DNA from: CAZFVY01 sp964522665 | GTDB lineage: Bacteria; Verrucomicrobiota; Verrucomicrobiia; Limisphaerales; CAZFVY01 | Direction of reading: 5' to 3' | Length of the DNA: 56,869 nt | NCBI GenBank assembly: GCA_964522665.1 | Contig: CAZFVY010000037.1 | Coordinates: 1 to 56,869, forward strand | Part shown: in pieces, positions 1 to 10,996 of the stretch | Layout: every line of letters starts with the position of its first letter | Numbering within the stretch: the first letter of the stretch is position 1 | The notes under the pieces: model-generated | What the model saw: the letters and a program-made list of their open reading frames with translations, nothing else | Databases searched by the model: none | What the model was told of the DNA's origin: nothing | Translations under genes and position numbers: made by a program

Positions 1-269
1 GGCTTCTTCTTGAAGTCGATCTTGTAGCGGCAGGTGCCCAGCGCCGCCGCCGGGGTGTATTTCAATCCTTCAATCGTCCGAGCCTTTTCGTCGCCCAGAT
101 CGATCAACTCCTCGTTCAGAATTCCGAGGATGCCGTTCATCCCGCCGTAAATCTCCTCGATTTGGTCGTGCTTGCCCGCCTCCTGAATCACGCCGGCCAC
201 GCTGGCGTTGATGACCACGGTGGGACCGCCCGATTGCGCCACCAGCAGATTTCCAACTAATTCAGACAT
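1..269 (-). CDS. 6-phosphofructokinase (ATP- or PPi-dependent), N-terminal part only
   Basis: The gene runs off the left edge; 89 residues of the amino end are visible, starting at the ATG complementary to 267-269. The start reads MSELVGNLLVAQSGGPTVVI and continues with INASVAGVIQEA, the nucleotide/phosphate-binding glycine loop of the phosphofructokinase superfamily in the form seen in the PPi-dependent and long bacterial enzymes. A following IYGGMNGILG segment is also typical. Known role of the family: phosphorylation of fructose 6-phosphate in glycolysis, with ATP or pyrophosphate as donor. The donor-determining residues lie outside the window, so the choice between ATP and PPi is open. 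The 5' neighbour on the other strand is a secreted protein 396 bases away, so no operon partner is visible. Confidence 0.85.
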   Translation of the reverse strand, partial: MSELVGNLLVAQSGGPTVVINASVAGVIQEAGKHDQIEEIYGGMNGILGILNEELIDLGDEKARTIEGLKYTPAAALGTCRYKIDFKKK

Positions 270-665
270 AGTTCGTTCCTAATTCGTTTCCAACGCCAAG
301 TTCCACTGTCCCCTCACGACCCGTTGCATCGTTTATCCGACTCGACCGCCACGATGCCAACCGCAGAAACAACTGTCAAAGCGGAATTCGCCAGATTGGG
401 GAATCACACCCAATTACTCCGACTTCCCGCGGGCGTTAGACCCTCGTCGGCGCCAATCCATTCGCTTTCTCCAACCAGCTGGATCACCCCAACTTGCTTC
501 CTTTAAGAAAGTTAGAACCGGCGCGACCGCCGCCGGGAAGCGCAGGGCACGGCGGCTGCTACTTGCCTTCTGAACTGAAACACAGTTGCCACCGATTGTG
601 ATGCGGCGGCGGCGCTGTCCGAACAGCGCGTATGCGGCGCCTGAACAAAAGAAAGGCAAGATAGT
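270..665. other. Intergenic region between divergent genes
   Basis: This 396-base gap separates the phosphofructokinase start from the TIGR03118-type gene and should hold promoters for both. Short open frames here have no protein-like composition. An AAAGG-like ribosome binding site lies just before 666. No RNA gene or clear repeat was seen. Confidence 0.5.
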
Positions 666-1871
666 ATGAAGACAAACTTCCATCCGAAGGAAATTGAGCT
701 GTGGATCATCGGGATTTCCGTGGCCGCGGCGATCTTGGTCCCCTCACCCGCCTCTGCCGAAAGTCATCTCGTCGGGGGTTTTCACCTCCCGATTCCGCCG
801 GTTCATCCCAAACCGCCGGTAACCGTGACCAATGTCCCTGGCTATGAGCAGATCAACCTCGTCGGCGACGTGGCCAGCACGAACGGATCGCCCAAATTTG
901 CGGACACCAACCTGGTTAATCCGTGGGGACTGTTCGTCTGGGCCGGCACCGAAGTCGTCGCGGATAACGGCCAAGGCGTCGCGACGTTTTACCGCGCCGG
1001 AGGCAAGCCAGCCGCGCTCGTGGTCACGATTCCGACCCCGGCCGGTTCGACCAACCCCGCCGCGCCTTCGGGTGTGGCTGTCAACACCTCGACCAACTTT
1101 GTGCTCACCCAGAACCACAAATCGGGTCGCAGCGAATTCATCTTCGTGACTGAAGAGGGCACGATTTCCGGTTGGAACCAAGAGGTGAACGCCTCCAACG
1201 CGCTCATGATGGTCGATAACTCCACCAACAACGCCATCTATAAAGGGGCCGCCTTCGCCTGGACGACCAACGGGCCTGCCCTCTACGTCTCCAACTTCAA
1301 GTCCGGCAAAGTGGAAATGTATGGGGGTGACTTCAAGCTTATCAAGAGCTTTACCGACACCAACATCGCGTCCGGGTACGCGCCGTTCGGCGTTCACAAT
1401 ATTGACGGCCACATCTTCGTGACCTACGCGAAGCGAAAAGCGCCGGATAATCACGATGATGAAGCCGGCCCCGGCAACGGCTACGTCGATATCTTCGACC
1501 GCGAGGGTAATTTGGAACGACAGCTCGCCGCGCGTGGCGCGCTCAATTCCCCCTGGGCAGTGGCCGAGGCGCCGGAACATTTCGGCAAATATCATGACGC
1601 CATCCTCGTCGGTAACTTCGGCGACGGACATATCAACGCCTATGATCCGTTGACTGGCGATCTGCTCGGCCAGTTGAACGATACCCACGGCAACGTCATT
1701 CAGATCGAGGGGTTGTGGGCTTTGAGCTTCCCCTCCTTTGACGGCGAGCGAAGCAATTCACTCTATTTCACGGCCGGCCCCGGTGACGAATCACACGGAC
1801 TGCTCGGAATCCTGCAGCCGTCGAACGACCGTCACAATGACGACGACCACGACGGTGATGACAACAATTAG
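666..1871 (+). CDS. Secreted TIGR03118-family protein
   Basis: This is a 401-residue protein with an N-terminal hydrophobic signal segment (about residues 13-31, ending PASA|ES). The body begins with the family's conserved block: a YEQINLVGD segment, then NLVNPWGL and a stretch reading VVADNGQGVATFY, as in TIGR03118 proteins, which are predicted beta-propeller-like exported proteins of unknown function. Repeated NG/N-W-x-x-x and ALYVSNFKSGKVEMY segments fit NHL-like blades. The C-terminus is an acidic Asp/Asn/His tail (about the last 14 residues) that might bind cations. It is transcribed alone and ends in a strong terminator at 1944-1998. Function is unknown; family assignment is from motif recognition. 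Confidence 0.8.
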   Translation: MKTNFHPKEIELWIIGISVAAAILVPSPASAESHLVGGFHLPIPPVHPKPPVTVTNVPGYEQINLVGDVASTNGSPKFADTNLVNPWGLFVWAGTEVVADNGQGVATFYRAGGKPAALVVTIPTPAGSTNPAAPSGVAVNTSTNFVLTQNHKSGRSEFIFVTEEGTISGWNQEVNASNALMMVDNSTNNAIYKGAAFAWTTNGPALYVSNFKSGKVEMYGGDFKLIKSFTDTNIASGYAPFGVHNIDGHIFVTYAKRKAPDNHDDEAGPGNGYVDIFDREGNLERQLAARGALNSPWAVAEAPEHFGKYHDAILVGNFGDGHINAYDPLTGDLLGQLNDTHGNVIQIEGLWALSFPSFDGERSNSLYFTAGPGDESHGLLGILQPSNDRHNDDDHDGDDNN

Positions 1872-1943
1872 CCTCGAAGCCAAGTAGTGGCGAGTCCCCC
1901 CAAATAAAACTTCCTTCAATTCGGTTGATTGCGAGGAAGTTCT

Positions 1944-1998
1944 CCGTGGCCGCCGCCTGTTGCGAGCAAGCACAGCAGGTTGGCGGCCGCGGTTTTTT
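1944..1998 (+). terminator. Rho-independent terminator after the TIGR03118-type gene
   Basis: A long GC-rich imperfect hairpin (left arm about 1944-1962, right arm about 1973-1992) is followed directly by six T residues at 1993-1998. The arms pair with only a few mismatches. It lies 70 bases after the stop codon at 1871 and before the convergent FAH-family gene. Confidence 0.85.
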
Positions 1999-2037
1999 GG
2001 GGACGTGCGCTGAGGGGCGCGACGACCCGTCCGCGGA

Positions 2038-2895
2038 CTAAACCTGGACTACCGGGTTACTCAGCGGGCCGATCCCCGAGATCGAGATCTTCACGATATC
2101 CTCCGGTTCGAGGGAAAACGTCTCCGGTGGCACGATCCCGGTGCCGGTCAACAACGCCGCGCCGTACGGGAAAACTTGGCAACGAAACAGAAATCCGGCC
2201 AGTTCCTGAAAGGAGCGTTTGATCTGCGACACGGCGGTGTCGCCGGCGAAAACGCCCTCTCCGTTTCTCTGAATTTGCACCGAGATCGTCCATCCCCGCG
2301 CTTCCGCCTCACTCACGCCCACGGTGACGAAGGGACCGAGCGCGCACGAACGGTGGTAGGTCTTCGCTTGTGGCAAATAGAGCAGATTCTCCCCCTCGAT
2401 ATCCCGTGAGCTCATGTCGTTGCCAACGCCATAACCGACGATCAACCCGCGCGAATTCAAGAACAGAACGAGTTCCGGCTCCGGCACGTTCCAACGGGCG
2501 TCGCGGCGGATGCCGACGGACTCGCCGCTCGCCACGACTTTTTCAGCCAGCGATTTGAAGAAAATCTCCGGACGCTCGGCCTCATAGACCCGGTCGTACG
2601 CGCTCGCGCTGAAATCCGATTCCTCCATGCGCGCTTTTTTGCTCCGCAAGTACGTGACGCCCGCCGCCCAGACCTCCTGCCGCTCCACCGGCGCCAGCAG
2701 CTTGACCGACGAAACCGCGTGCCGCGGCAAACGCTCCGTCGAAAGCCGCGTCAGTTCCTCCACCAATCCCGCGCGCTCGAGCAGCGGCGTCAGCCCGTCA
2801 ATGCCCGCGGGCGTGAGGTCCAAAATGCTTTCTCCATCGAGGGTCAGACCGGCCTTTGGTCCGGAATCCGGCGTTTGGAAACGGCAGAGTTTCAT
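2038..2895 (-). CDS. Fumarylacetoacetate hydrolase (FAH) family protein, probable 2-keto-3-deoxy sugar-acid dehydratase or hydrolase
   Basis: The 285-residue protein has the FAH-family C-terminal catalytic fold. The metal-binding acidic residues appear as the EPE of WNVPEPELVLFL and the D of NDMSSRDIEGEN, and a PQAKTYHRSCALGPFV block follows. The N-terminal pattern (WAAGVTYLRSKKARMEES) resembles the branch containing 2-dehydro-3-deoxy-pentonate dehydratases (AraD1/KdaD type) more than classical fumarylacetoacetase. It lies 44 bases downstream of an aldehyde dehydrogenase on the same strand. In non-phosphorylative pentose pathways such a dehydratase makes 2-oxoglutarate semialdehyde, which the dehydrogenase oxidises. 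That pairing is inference; generic acylpyruvate hydrolase activity is the alternative. Confidence 0.75.
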   Translation of the reverse strand: MKLCRFQTPDSGPKAGLTLDGESILDLTPAGIDGLTPLLERAGLVEELTRLSTERLPRHAVSSVKLLAPVERQEVWAAGVTYLRSKKARMEESDFSASAYDRVYEAERPEIFFKSLAEKVVASGESVGIRRDARWNVPEPELVLFLNSRGLIVGYGVGNDMSSRDIEGENLLYLPQAKTYHRSCALGPFVTVGVSEAEARGWTISVQIQRNGEGVFAGDTAVSQIKRSFQELAGFLFRCQVFPYGAALLTGTGIVPPETFSLEPEDIVKISISGIGPLSNPVVQV

Positions 2896-2939
2896 GCGCT
2901 TAAAGTTTGCCTACCTGGGAAACGGCTTCTTCCGCGCGA

Positions 2940-4397
2940 CTAGGCGGAATAATCGAGGTAAACCGTCTTGGTCCGCGTGTAAAAATCGATCGCTCCCGCG
3001 CCCTGTTCCTTAAACGAATCGGTGCTCGATTTTTTGACCCCGCCAAAAGGCGCCTGCAGCGCCAGGCCGGTCGAGATCTGGTTGATCTTGACGACGCCGG
3101 CCTCGATCCGCTCCGCGTACTGCATGGCTTTCTTCAAGTCACGCGTCACGATCGCCGCGGACAGGCCCACGTCCACGCCGTTGGCGACCGCCATGGCCCC
3201 TTCAAAATCCTCGACCGCGATCACGGCGATCACCGGGCCAAATACCTCCTCCCGCGCGATGCGCATCGTCGGGGTGACCCCGCTCAGTACGGCGGGCTGC
3301 ATGAAGAAGCCGTGCGCCAGCTCGCCGTCACTCAATCGCTTCCCGCCCCAGGCCAACAGCGCGCCTTCCTGCAACGCCTGCTCGATATGCGCGAGATTGC
3401 CGTCCAATTCCCGCTGCGAAACCGCCGGCCCCATGTCCACGCCCGGCGTCAGCCCCGGGCCGACCTTCAGCGCCTTCGCTCGCGCGATCAGTTTTTCCGT
3501 GAACGCGGCCGCCACGCTCCGCTCGACGATGACCCGGCTGGTGGCGGTGCAAGCCTGGCCGGTCAGGCCAAATCCCGCCCGCGCGGTCAGCGTGGCCGCC
3601 AAATCCAAATCCGCGTCCGCCAAGACAATCGTCGGGTTCTTGCCTCCCATCTCCATCTGCGCGCGCGCCATCCGCGGCGCCAACTGCATATAAATGTGCT
3701 GGCCAATCGCGTGCGACCCAGTGAAGGAAACTCCCGCGACCGCCGGATTCACGGCCAATTCGCCACCCACCGCGCGGCCTTCGCCAATCACCACGTTGAG
3801 CGCCCCTTTGGGCAGCCCCGCCTCCTGCAACGCCTTCGCAAGTTCGAGCGTCATTCCCGGGGCGGGCGACGCCGGCTTGATGACGACCGTGTTGCCCGAG
3901 ACCAGGGCCGGCGCGATCTTCCACGCTGGAATCGCGACGGGAAAATTCCATGGCGTAATGAGCCCGACCACCCCGAGCGGCTGGCGGACCGTGTAAAGCA
4001 GGTTGCCCGGCAGATCGTGCGGAATGGTCTGCCCTCCCAAGACATAGCTCAAACCGCCGAAAAAGCGAAAAATGTCGATCGCGCGCTGGACCTCGCCCGT
4101 GCTCTCGGCGAGCGTCTTGCCTTCCTCCAGCGTCAGCGCGCGCGCCAACTCCGCCTTGCGGGACTCCAGGATTTGCGAGGTCTTGCTCAAGATCCGCCCC
4201 CGGGCGACTGGCGTCAGCGCGCTCCACGCGGGGAACGCCCGCTGCGCCGCTTGGATGGCCCGGGCGGCGTCCTCGTGCCCGCTCCTGGGGTACTCGGTCA
4301 ACGCCTCACGCGCGTCCGCCGGGTTGAAGTTCTCGCTGGTCTGGCCCGCGGCGGCGGGCGCCCAGTCGCCGTCGATAAAATTAGTCTTCTGCTGCAT
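2940..4397 (-). CDS. NAD(P)-dependent aldehyde dehydrogenase, probable 2-oxoglutarate-semialdehyde type
   Basis: A full-length 485-residue ALDH-superfamily enzyme. The NAD-binding PWNFPVAIPAWK segment is present, the general base is Glu249 in MEMGGKNP, and the catalytic cysteine is Cys283 in GLTGQACTATSR. A GPVIAV/EEVFGPV block and the C-terminal LQAPFGGVKKSS are standard. Length and motifs match the succinate-semialdehyde, 2-oxoglutarate-semialdehyde and lactaldehyde dehydrogenase group. It is the first gene of a two-gene minus-strand unit with the FAH-family gene, which suggests oxidation of a semialdehyde made during sugar-acid degradation. No regulator is adjacent. Confidence 0.85.
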   Translation of the reverse strand: MQQKTNFIDGDWAPAAAGQTSENFNPADAREALTEYPRSGHEDAARAIQAAQRAFPAWSALTPVARGRILSKTSQILESRKAELARALTLEEGKTLAESTGEVQRAIDIFRFFGGLSYVLGGQTIPHDLPGNLLYTVRQPLGVVGLITPWNFPVAIPAWKIAPALVSGNTVVIKPASPAPGMTLELAKALQEAGLPKGALNVVIGEGRAVGGELAVNPAVAGVSFTGSHAIGQHIYMQLAPRMARAQMEMGGKNPTIVLADADLDLAATLTARAGFGLTGQACTATSRVIVERSVAAAFTEKLIARAKALKVGPGLTPGVDMGPAVSQRELDGNLAHIEQALQEGALLAWGGKRLSDGELAHGFFMQPAVLSGVTPTMRIAREEVFGPVIAVIAVEDFEGAMAVANGVDVGLSAAIVTRDLKKAMQYAERIEAGVVKINQISTGLALQAPFGGVKKSSTDSFKEQGAGAIDFYTRTKTVYLDYSA

Positions 4398-4800
4398 GCG
4401 TCAATCCGTGCCCCCCATCCTTAGCATGGAACCCCGGTGAAGAAAGGCTTTTTTCTTCTCCCGTTCACGCGGACCCGCGGCTGAGACACGCCCGCGCCCG
4501 CCCGCTCGTTCGCCCGCCCACATTCGGAATCTTCCGCGCTAACGCGTAAACGACGGTCGGCGCGGGCAGGAATCGGCGTTCCGGCGAACGTCGGCGCTCC
4601 GCCGGCCGATCAAGGCAAAACCCCGCCCTCCGCCGGGCGATGTCAAAAAGACATCCCGGTGGCGATCGTGCAAACGGTTGAGCAGTCGGCCCGGTTCGGG
4701 CCGCTCGCGTTAAGGCGAGTTCGCGGCGAGGCCGCGGGTTGCTGACAAAGGCAGCCAGATTCCAGCTTGGGGATACACCGCTGGAATGGCGCGGTCCGGA
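4398..4800. other. GC-rich intergenic region
   Basis: About 400 bases of very GC-rich sequence rich in CGCCC and GGCG runs. Open frames crossing it have no protein-like composition. Only a weak 5-bp hairpin with a short T tract (minus strand, about 4617-4639) was noticed, and it is not called as a terminator. No gene was identified. Confidence 0.4.
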
Positions 4801-5169
4801 TTAGAGGGAGTTTCTTCCGGCTGCCTTCGCTTTGGCCCAACGGGCGGCGGCGGCGGCGGAGATGCGCGCGCGCGCGGCGGCGCTCATCTTTCGCTTGGGT
4901 CGCGCGGGAGCCTCGGTGGACTCTTGCGCGCCACGCGCCTTCGCCCATCGTGCCCTCTGCGCAGCCGCTATCCGAGCACGGCCAGCCGCGCTCATCACTC
5001 GGCGGCCAGACGGGGCTGGCGCGGGAGCGGGAGCAGGGCTCGCCGTCACGACGGGACCGGCTTCACCGAGCGCGCCGCTGATTTCCCGCAAGCGGGTTTC
5101 CAGCTGCGTTTTTTCGGCGCGAAGCGCGTCCCGCAGTGATTGATACTGCTGTAGAATATCGACTTTCAT
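4801..5169 (-). CDS. Small basic protein with two copies of an Ala/Arg-rich motif
   Basis: A 122-residue protein. Residues 1-35 form a probable coiled coil (LRDALRAEKTQLETRLREI). A Pro/Ala linker follows, then two near-identical basic motifs of about 20 residues: MSAAGRARIAAAQRARWAK and MSAAARARISAAAAARWAK. I have seen this kind of motif in small basic proteins of Verrucomicrobia, Planctomycetes and Acidobacteria, and its shape resembles short DNA-binding helices such as NUMOD3, so nucleic-acid binding is a reasonable guess. The function is not known. It is a single gene lying between dnaE and the aldehyde dehydrogenase. Confidence 0.7.
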   Translation of the reverse strand: MKVDILQQYQSLRDALRAEKTQLETRLREISGALGEAGPVVTASPAPAPAPAPSGRRVMSAAGRARIAAAQRARWAKARGAQESTEAPARPKRKMSAAARARISAAAAARWAKAKAAGRNSL

Positions 5170-5409
5170 GCAAACAGCGTTATAGACAAACGCCCGGACG
5201 ACAGCAAGCCTTGAATTAAGGGTATGTCACAAGCTAAGGTCCGGCCGCCGACCGGTAGATTCGACTACAGCCCGGCCCGCGTTTCCCCGGCGGGATTTCT
5301 CCGAGTCGAAGCTCCTTCTAACTCGCCTGTCCACTTGATAGGTCTGGTCATTCGATTCGACTACGAAGACGAGCGCGTCTTGCGGCCGCGCTCACGAGAG
5401 CGTTTGATC

Positions 5410-9126
<3,717 letters not shown>

Positions 9127-9231
9127 AACGAGATTTAACGCCCGACCCGGGCGCTCCGCAAGTGGAGAGGGGCGAGACGGGCTGGCGCTTTCGGCCTGTC
9201 CGGCGGGCGCGCGGAATGGTATCAACCGGAC

Positions 9232-9993
9232 GTGCGACCTTTGCCCGCGTACTATAGCCGACTGGCGCCGTTCGAACCCCTGTTCGCCACGGGCGCGCCG
9301 ATCCTAACGTACCATAAGCTGGGTCCGCGTCCACGCCACGCCCGGCTCAAAGGGCTTTACGTCAGCCAGCGCCTGTTCGCGCGGCAAATGGCCGAACTCG
9401 CGGAGGCGGGGTTCACGACGCCCAGCTTGACCGATCTATTCGCGGCGGGTGGGCCTTCTGCGCGCGCGATCGGCCTGACGTTCGACGATGGCTTTCGGAA
9501 CGTCTTGACGTTCGGATTGGAGCCGCTCGCCCGTCATCGCTTTCGGGCCATTCAGTTCTTGGTGGCCGGTCTGCTCGGTCGGACGAACGAATGGGACCGA
9601 CCAATCGGGGAACGAATGGAGCCATTGATGGACGCCAGTGAAGTCCGGGAATGGCTGGCCGCCGGCCACGCAATCGGTTCCCACACGCTCAAGCACCCGC
9701 GGCTGACCGAATTGAGCGCCGCCGCCGCCCGTGAGGAAATCATCGCCAGCAAAAAGCGCCTCGAAGACACCTTCGGCATCGCGATCGAGCATTTCTGCTA
9801 CCCGTACGGGGACTGGAACGAAGCCGTCCGCGACCTCGTGGCCGAAGCCGGCTATCGTACCGCTTGCACGACGGAATTTGGCGTCAACGCCGCCGACGCC
9901 AATCGTCTGGCGCTCCGGCGGATCACCGCCCGCTACCCCTCCCGCAACCTAAAAACGTGGCTGGCGCGATTTGGAATCGGCGCTTCGCGTTGA
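9232..9993 (+). CDS. Polysaccharide deacetylase family protein
   Basis: A 253-residue NodB-fold carbohydrate esterase (CE4-like). Motif 1 is LTFDDGFRN, with the catalytic base and metal ligand Asp85/Asp86; motif 2 is GSHTLKHPRL, with metal-binding His151 and His155; the HFCYPYGDWN motif follows, and ILTYHKLGP near the start is typical of the short family. There is no clear signal peptide, so it may be cytoplasmic or use another export route. Such enzymes remove acetyl groups from N-acetylated sugars during envelope or exopolysaccharide assembly. It starts about 105 bases from dnaE in the opposite direction. Confidence 0.85.
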   Translation: MRPLPAYYSRLAPFEPLFATGAPILTYHKLGPRPRHARLKGLYVSQRLFARQMAELAEAGFTTPSLTDLFAAGGPSARAIGLTFDDGFRNVLTFGLEPLARHRFRAIQFLVAGLLGRTNEWDRPIGERMEPLMDASEVREWLAAGHAIGSHTLKHPRLTELSAAAAREEIIASKKRLEDTFGIAIEHFCYPYGDWNEAVRDLVAEAGYRTACTTEFGVNAADANRLALRRITARYPSRNLKTWLARFGIGASR

Positions 9994-10049
9994 GCGCCGC
10001 CTTAAATCGTCAGCCGAAACCCAGGACGCCCGGTCGTCGGCCAAACCGC

Positions 10050-10265
10050 TCAGAGTTCATTTGTAAAATCCTTCAGCGTCACGCCTGCCTGCGCGAGAAT
10101 GCCGGACAGGGTACCCGGCTTAAGCGTTTTATGCTTGGGGACCACCACGGTCCTATCACCTTTACGAACGATCACGTGCGATCCCGACTGCCGAATTCGA
10201 TTGAACCCCAACCGGCGAAGCGCGTTCAACGTTTCTGTCCCGCTTAGGTCACGTGGCAATTTCAC
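10050..10265 (-). CDS. hicA: HicA-family toxin (mRNA interferase)
   Basis: A 71-residue protein with the HicA double-stranded RNA-binding-like fold: LRRLGFNRIRQSGSHVIV, with the catalytic histidine at position 30, then VVVPKHKTLKPGTLSGIL. HicA cleaves mRNA until neutralised by HicB. The start is a GTG overlapping the antitoxin stop in a GTGA overlap, so toxin translation depends on antitoxin translation. The order (antitoxin first) is less common than hicA-hicB but well known. Confidence 0.88.
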   Translation of the reverse strand: MKLPRDLSGTETLNALRRLGFNRIRQSGSHVIVRKGDRTVVVPKHKTLKPGTLSGILAQAGVTLKDFTNEL

Positions 10266-10861
10266 GCAACGGCCAACAGTGGATCCTCAATAAAATGCAA
10301 GCGCACCTTCAGTGGACGCAGACCAGGTTCGAAATAGCCGTCAATCGCGTCGGCGATCATTGAATTGAGTTCACTCAATGTCTCACCTTGCGTGGTGATT
10401 CCGCCCCCGCCTGGAGCATCCCAGCGGGCGACAAAACCGCCGGATTCGCTGCACGGTTCGATGTTAAATGTAATCTCAGGTCGGGCCGTCGAGGCTCCAT
10501 TTATGGCAGCAAGTCGGCGGTTTCGCCACCCAACAAAGTCCCGTATTGCGGCGCCGAGGTACGGCGCGCAAATCCGATTCGGACAGTTTTGCCATGCTGG
10601 ATCGACGTACTGACTCGCTCTCAGGATCCGGGATTCCCCGAGTTTGAGCAGATAAAAGTATCGTTCCCAAACCTTCTTAGCGTCAGCCTTACTGAATCGG
10701 TGGTGAACGGAAGTCTTTCGCGGCTTTACGCGTCCTTCGCAGGCGGTTCGATCGGCGGCGATCTCAAACTCGGATCTGCCTCCGAGGTTTTTGACCGGCG
10801 CTTCCAGTTGGCCAAGCCATTTCCAAAACTCCTCAAATGTTGCGCCGTTGGTTTTGCTCAT
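10262..10861 (-). CDS. HicB-like antitoxin with long N-terminal extension
   Basis: The 199-residue protein is about twice the usual HicB length. Residues about 127-199 match the HicB partial RNase H fold (ITFNIEPCSESGGFVARWD, then GGITTQGETLSELNSMIADAI). Residues 1-125 form a separate domain, with HHRFSKADAKKVWERYFYLL and ASQYVDPAWQNCPNRICAPY, that I do not recognise. A DNA-binding or target-sensing role is possible but unproven. It overlaps the downstream HicA gene by four bases, which supports an antitoxin role. A small inverted repeat (cggg...cccg around 10881-10894) lies just upstream and could be an autoregulatory site. Confidence 0.75.
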   Translation of the reverse strand: MSKTNGATFEEFWKWLGQLEAPVKNLGGRSEFEIAADRTACEGRVKPRKTSVHHRFSKADAKKVWERYFYLLKLGESRILRASQYVDPAWQNCPNRICAPYLGAAIRDFVGWRNRRLAAINGASTARPEITFNIEPCSESGGFVARWDAPGGGGITTQGETLSELNSMIADAIDGYFEPGLRPLKVRLHFIEDPLLAVA

Positions 10862-10996
10862 ACCGCTCTAACATCATACTCGGGTTATTCCCCGTCAAGA
10901 ACCAGATGACAGAGAGGAAGGGTCACTCACCGTAATAGACAAGCCCCGGCAGAAGCAATCGAGTCGCCGCGTTTGCTCATGCTTCGACGCCATCAT

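Noticed and set aside
2907..4424. Plus-strand open frame of 505 codons
   Set aside because: It is antisense to the aldehyde dehydrogenase gene, with Arg/Asp-rich shadow composition.
4617..4639. Weak hairpin with short T tract
   Set aside because: Only a 5-bp stem and four T residues; not enough for a terminator call.
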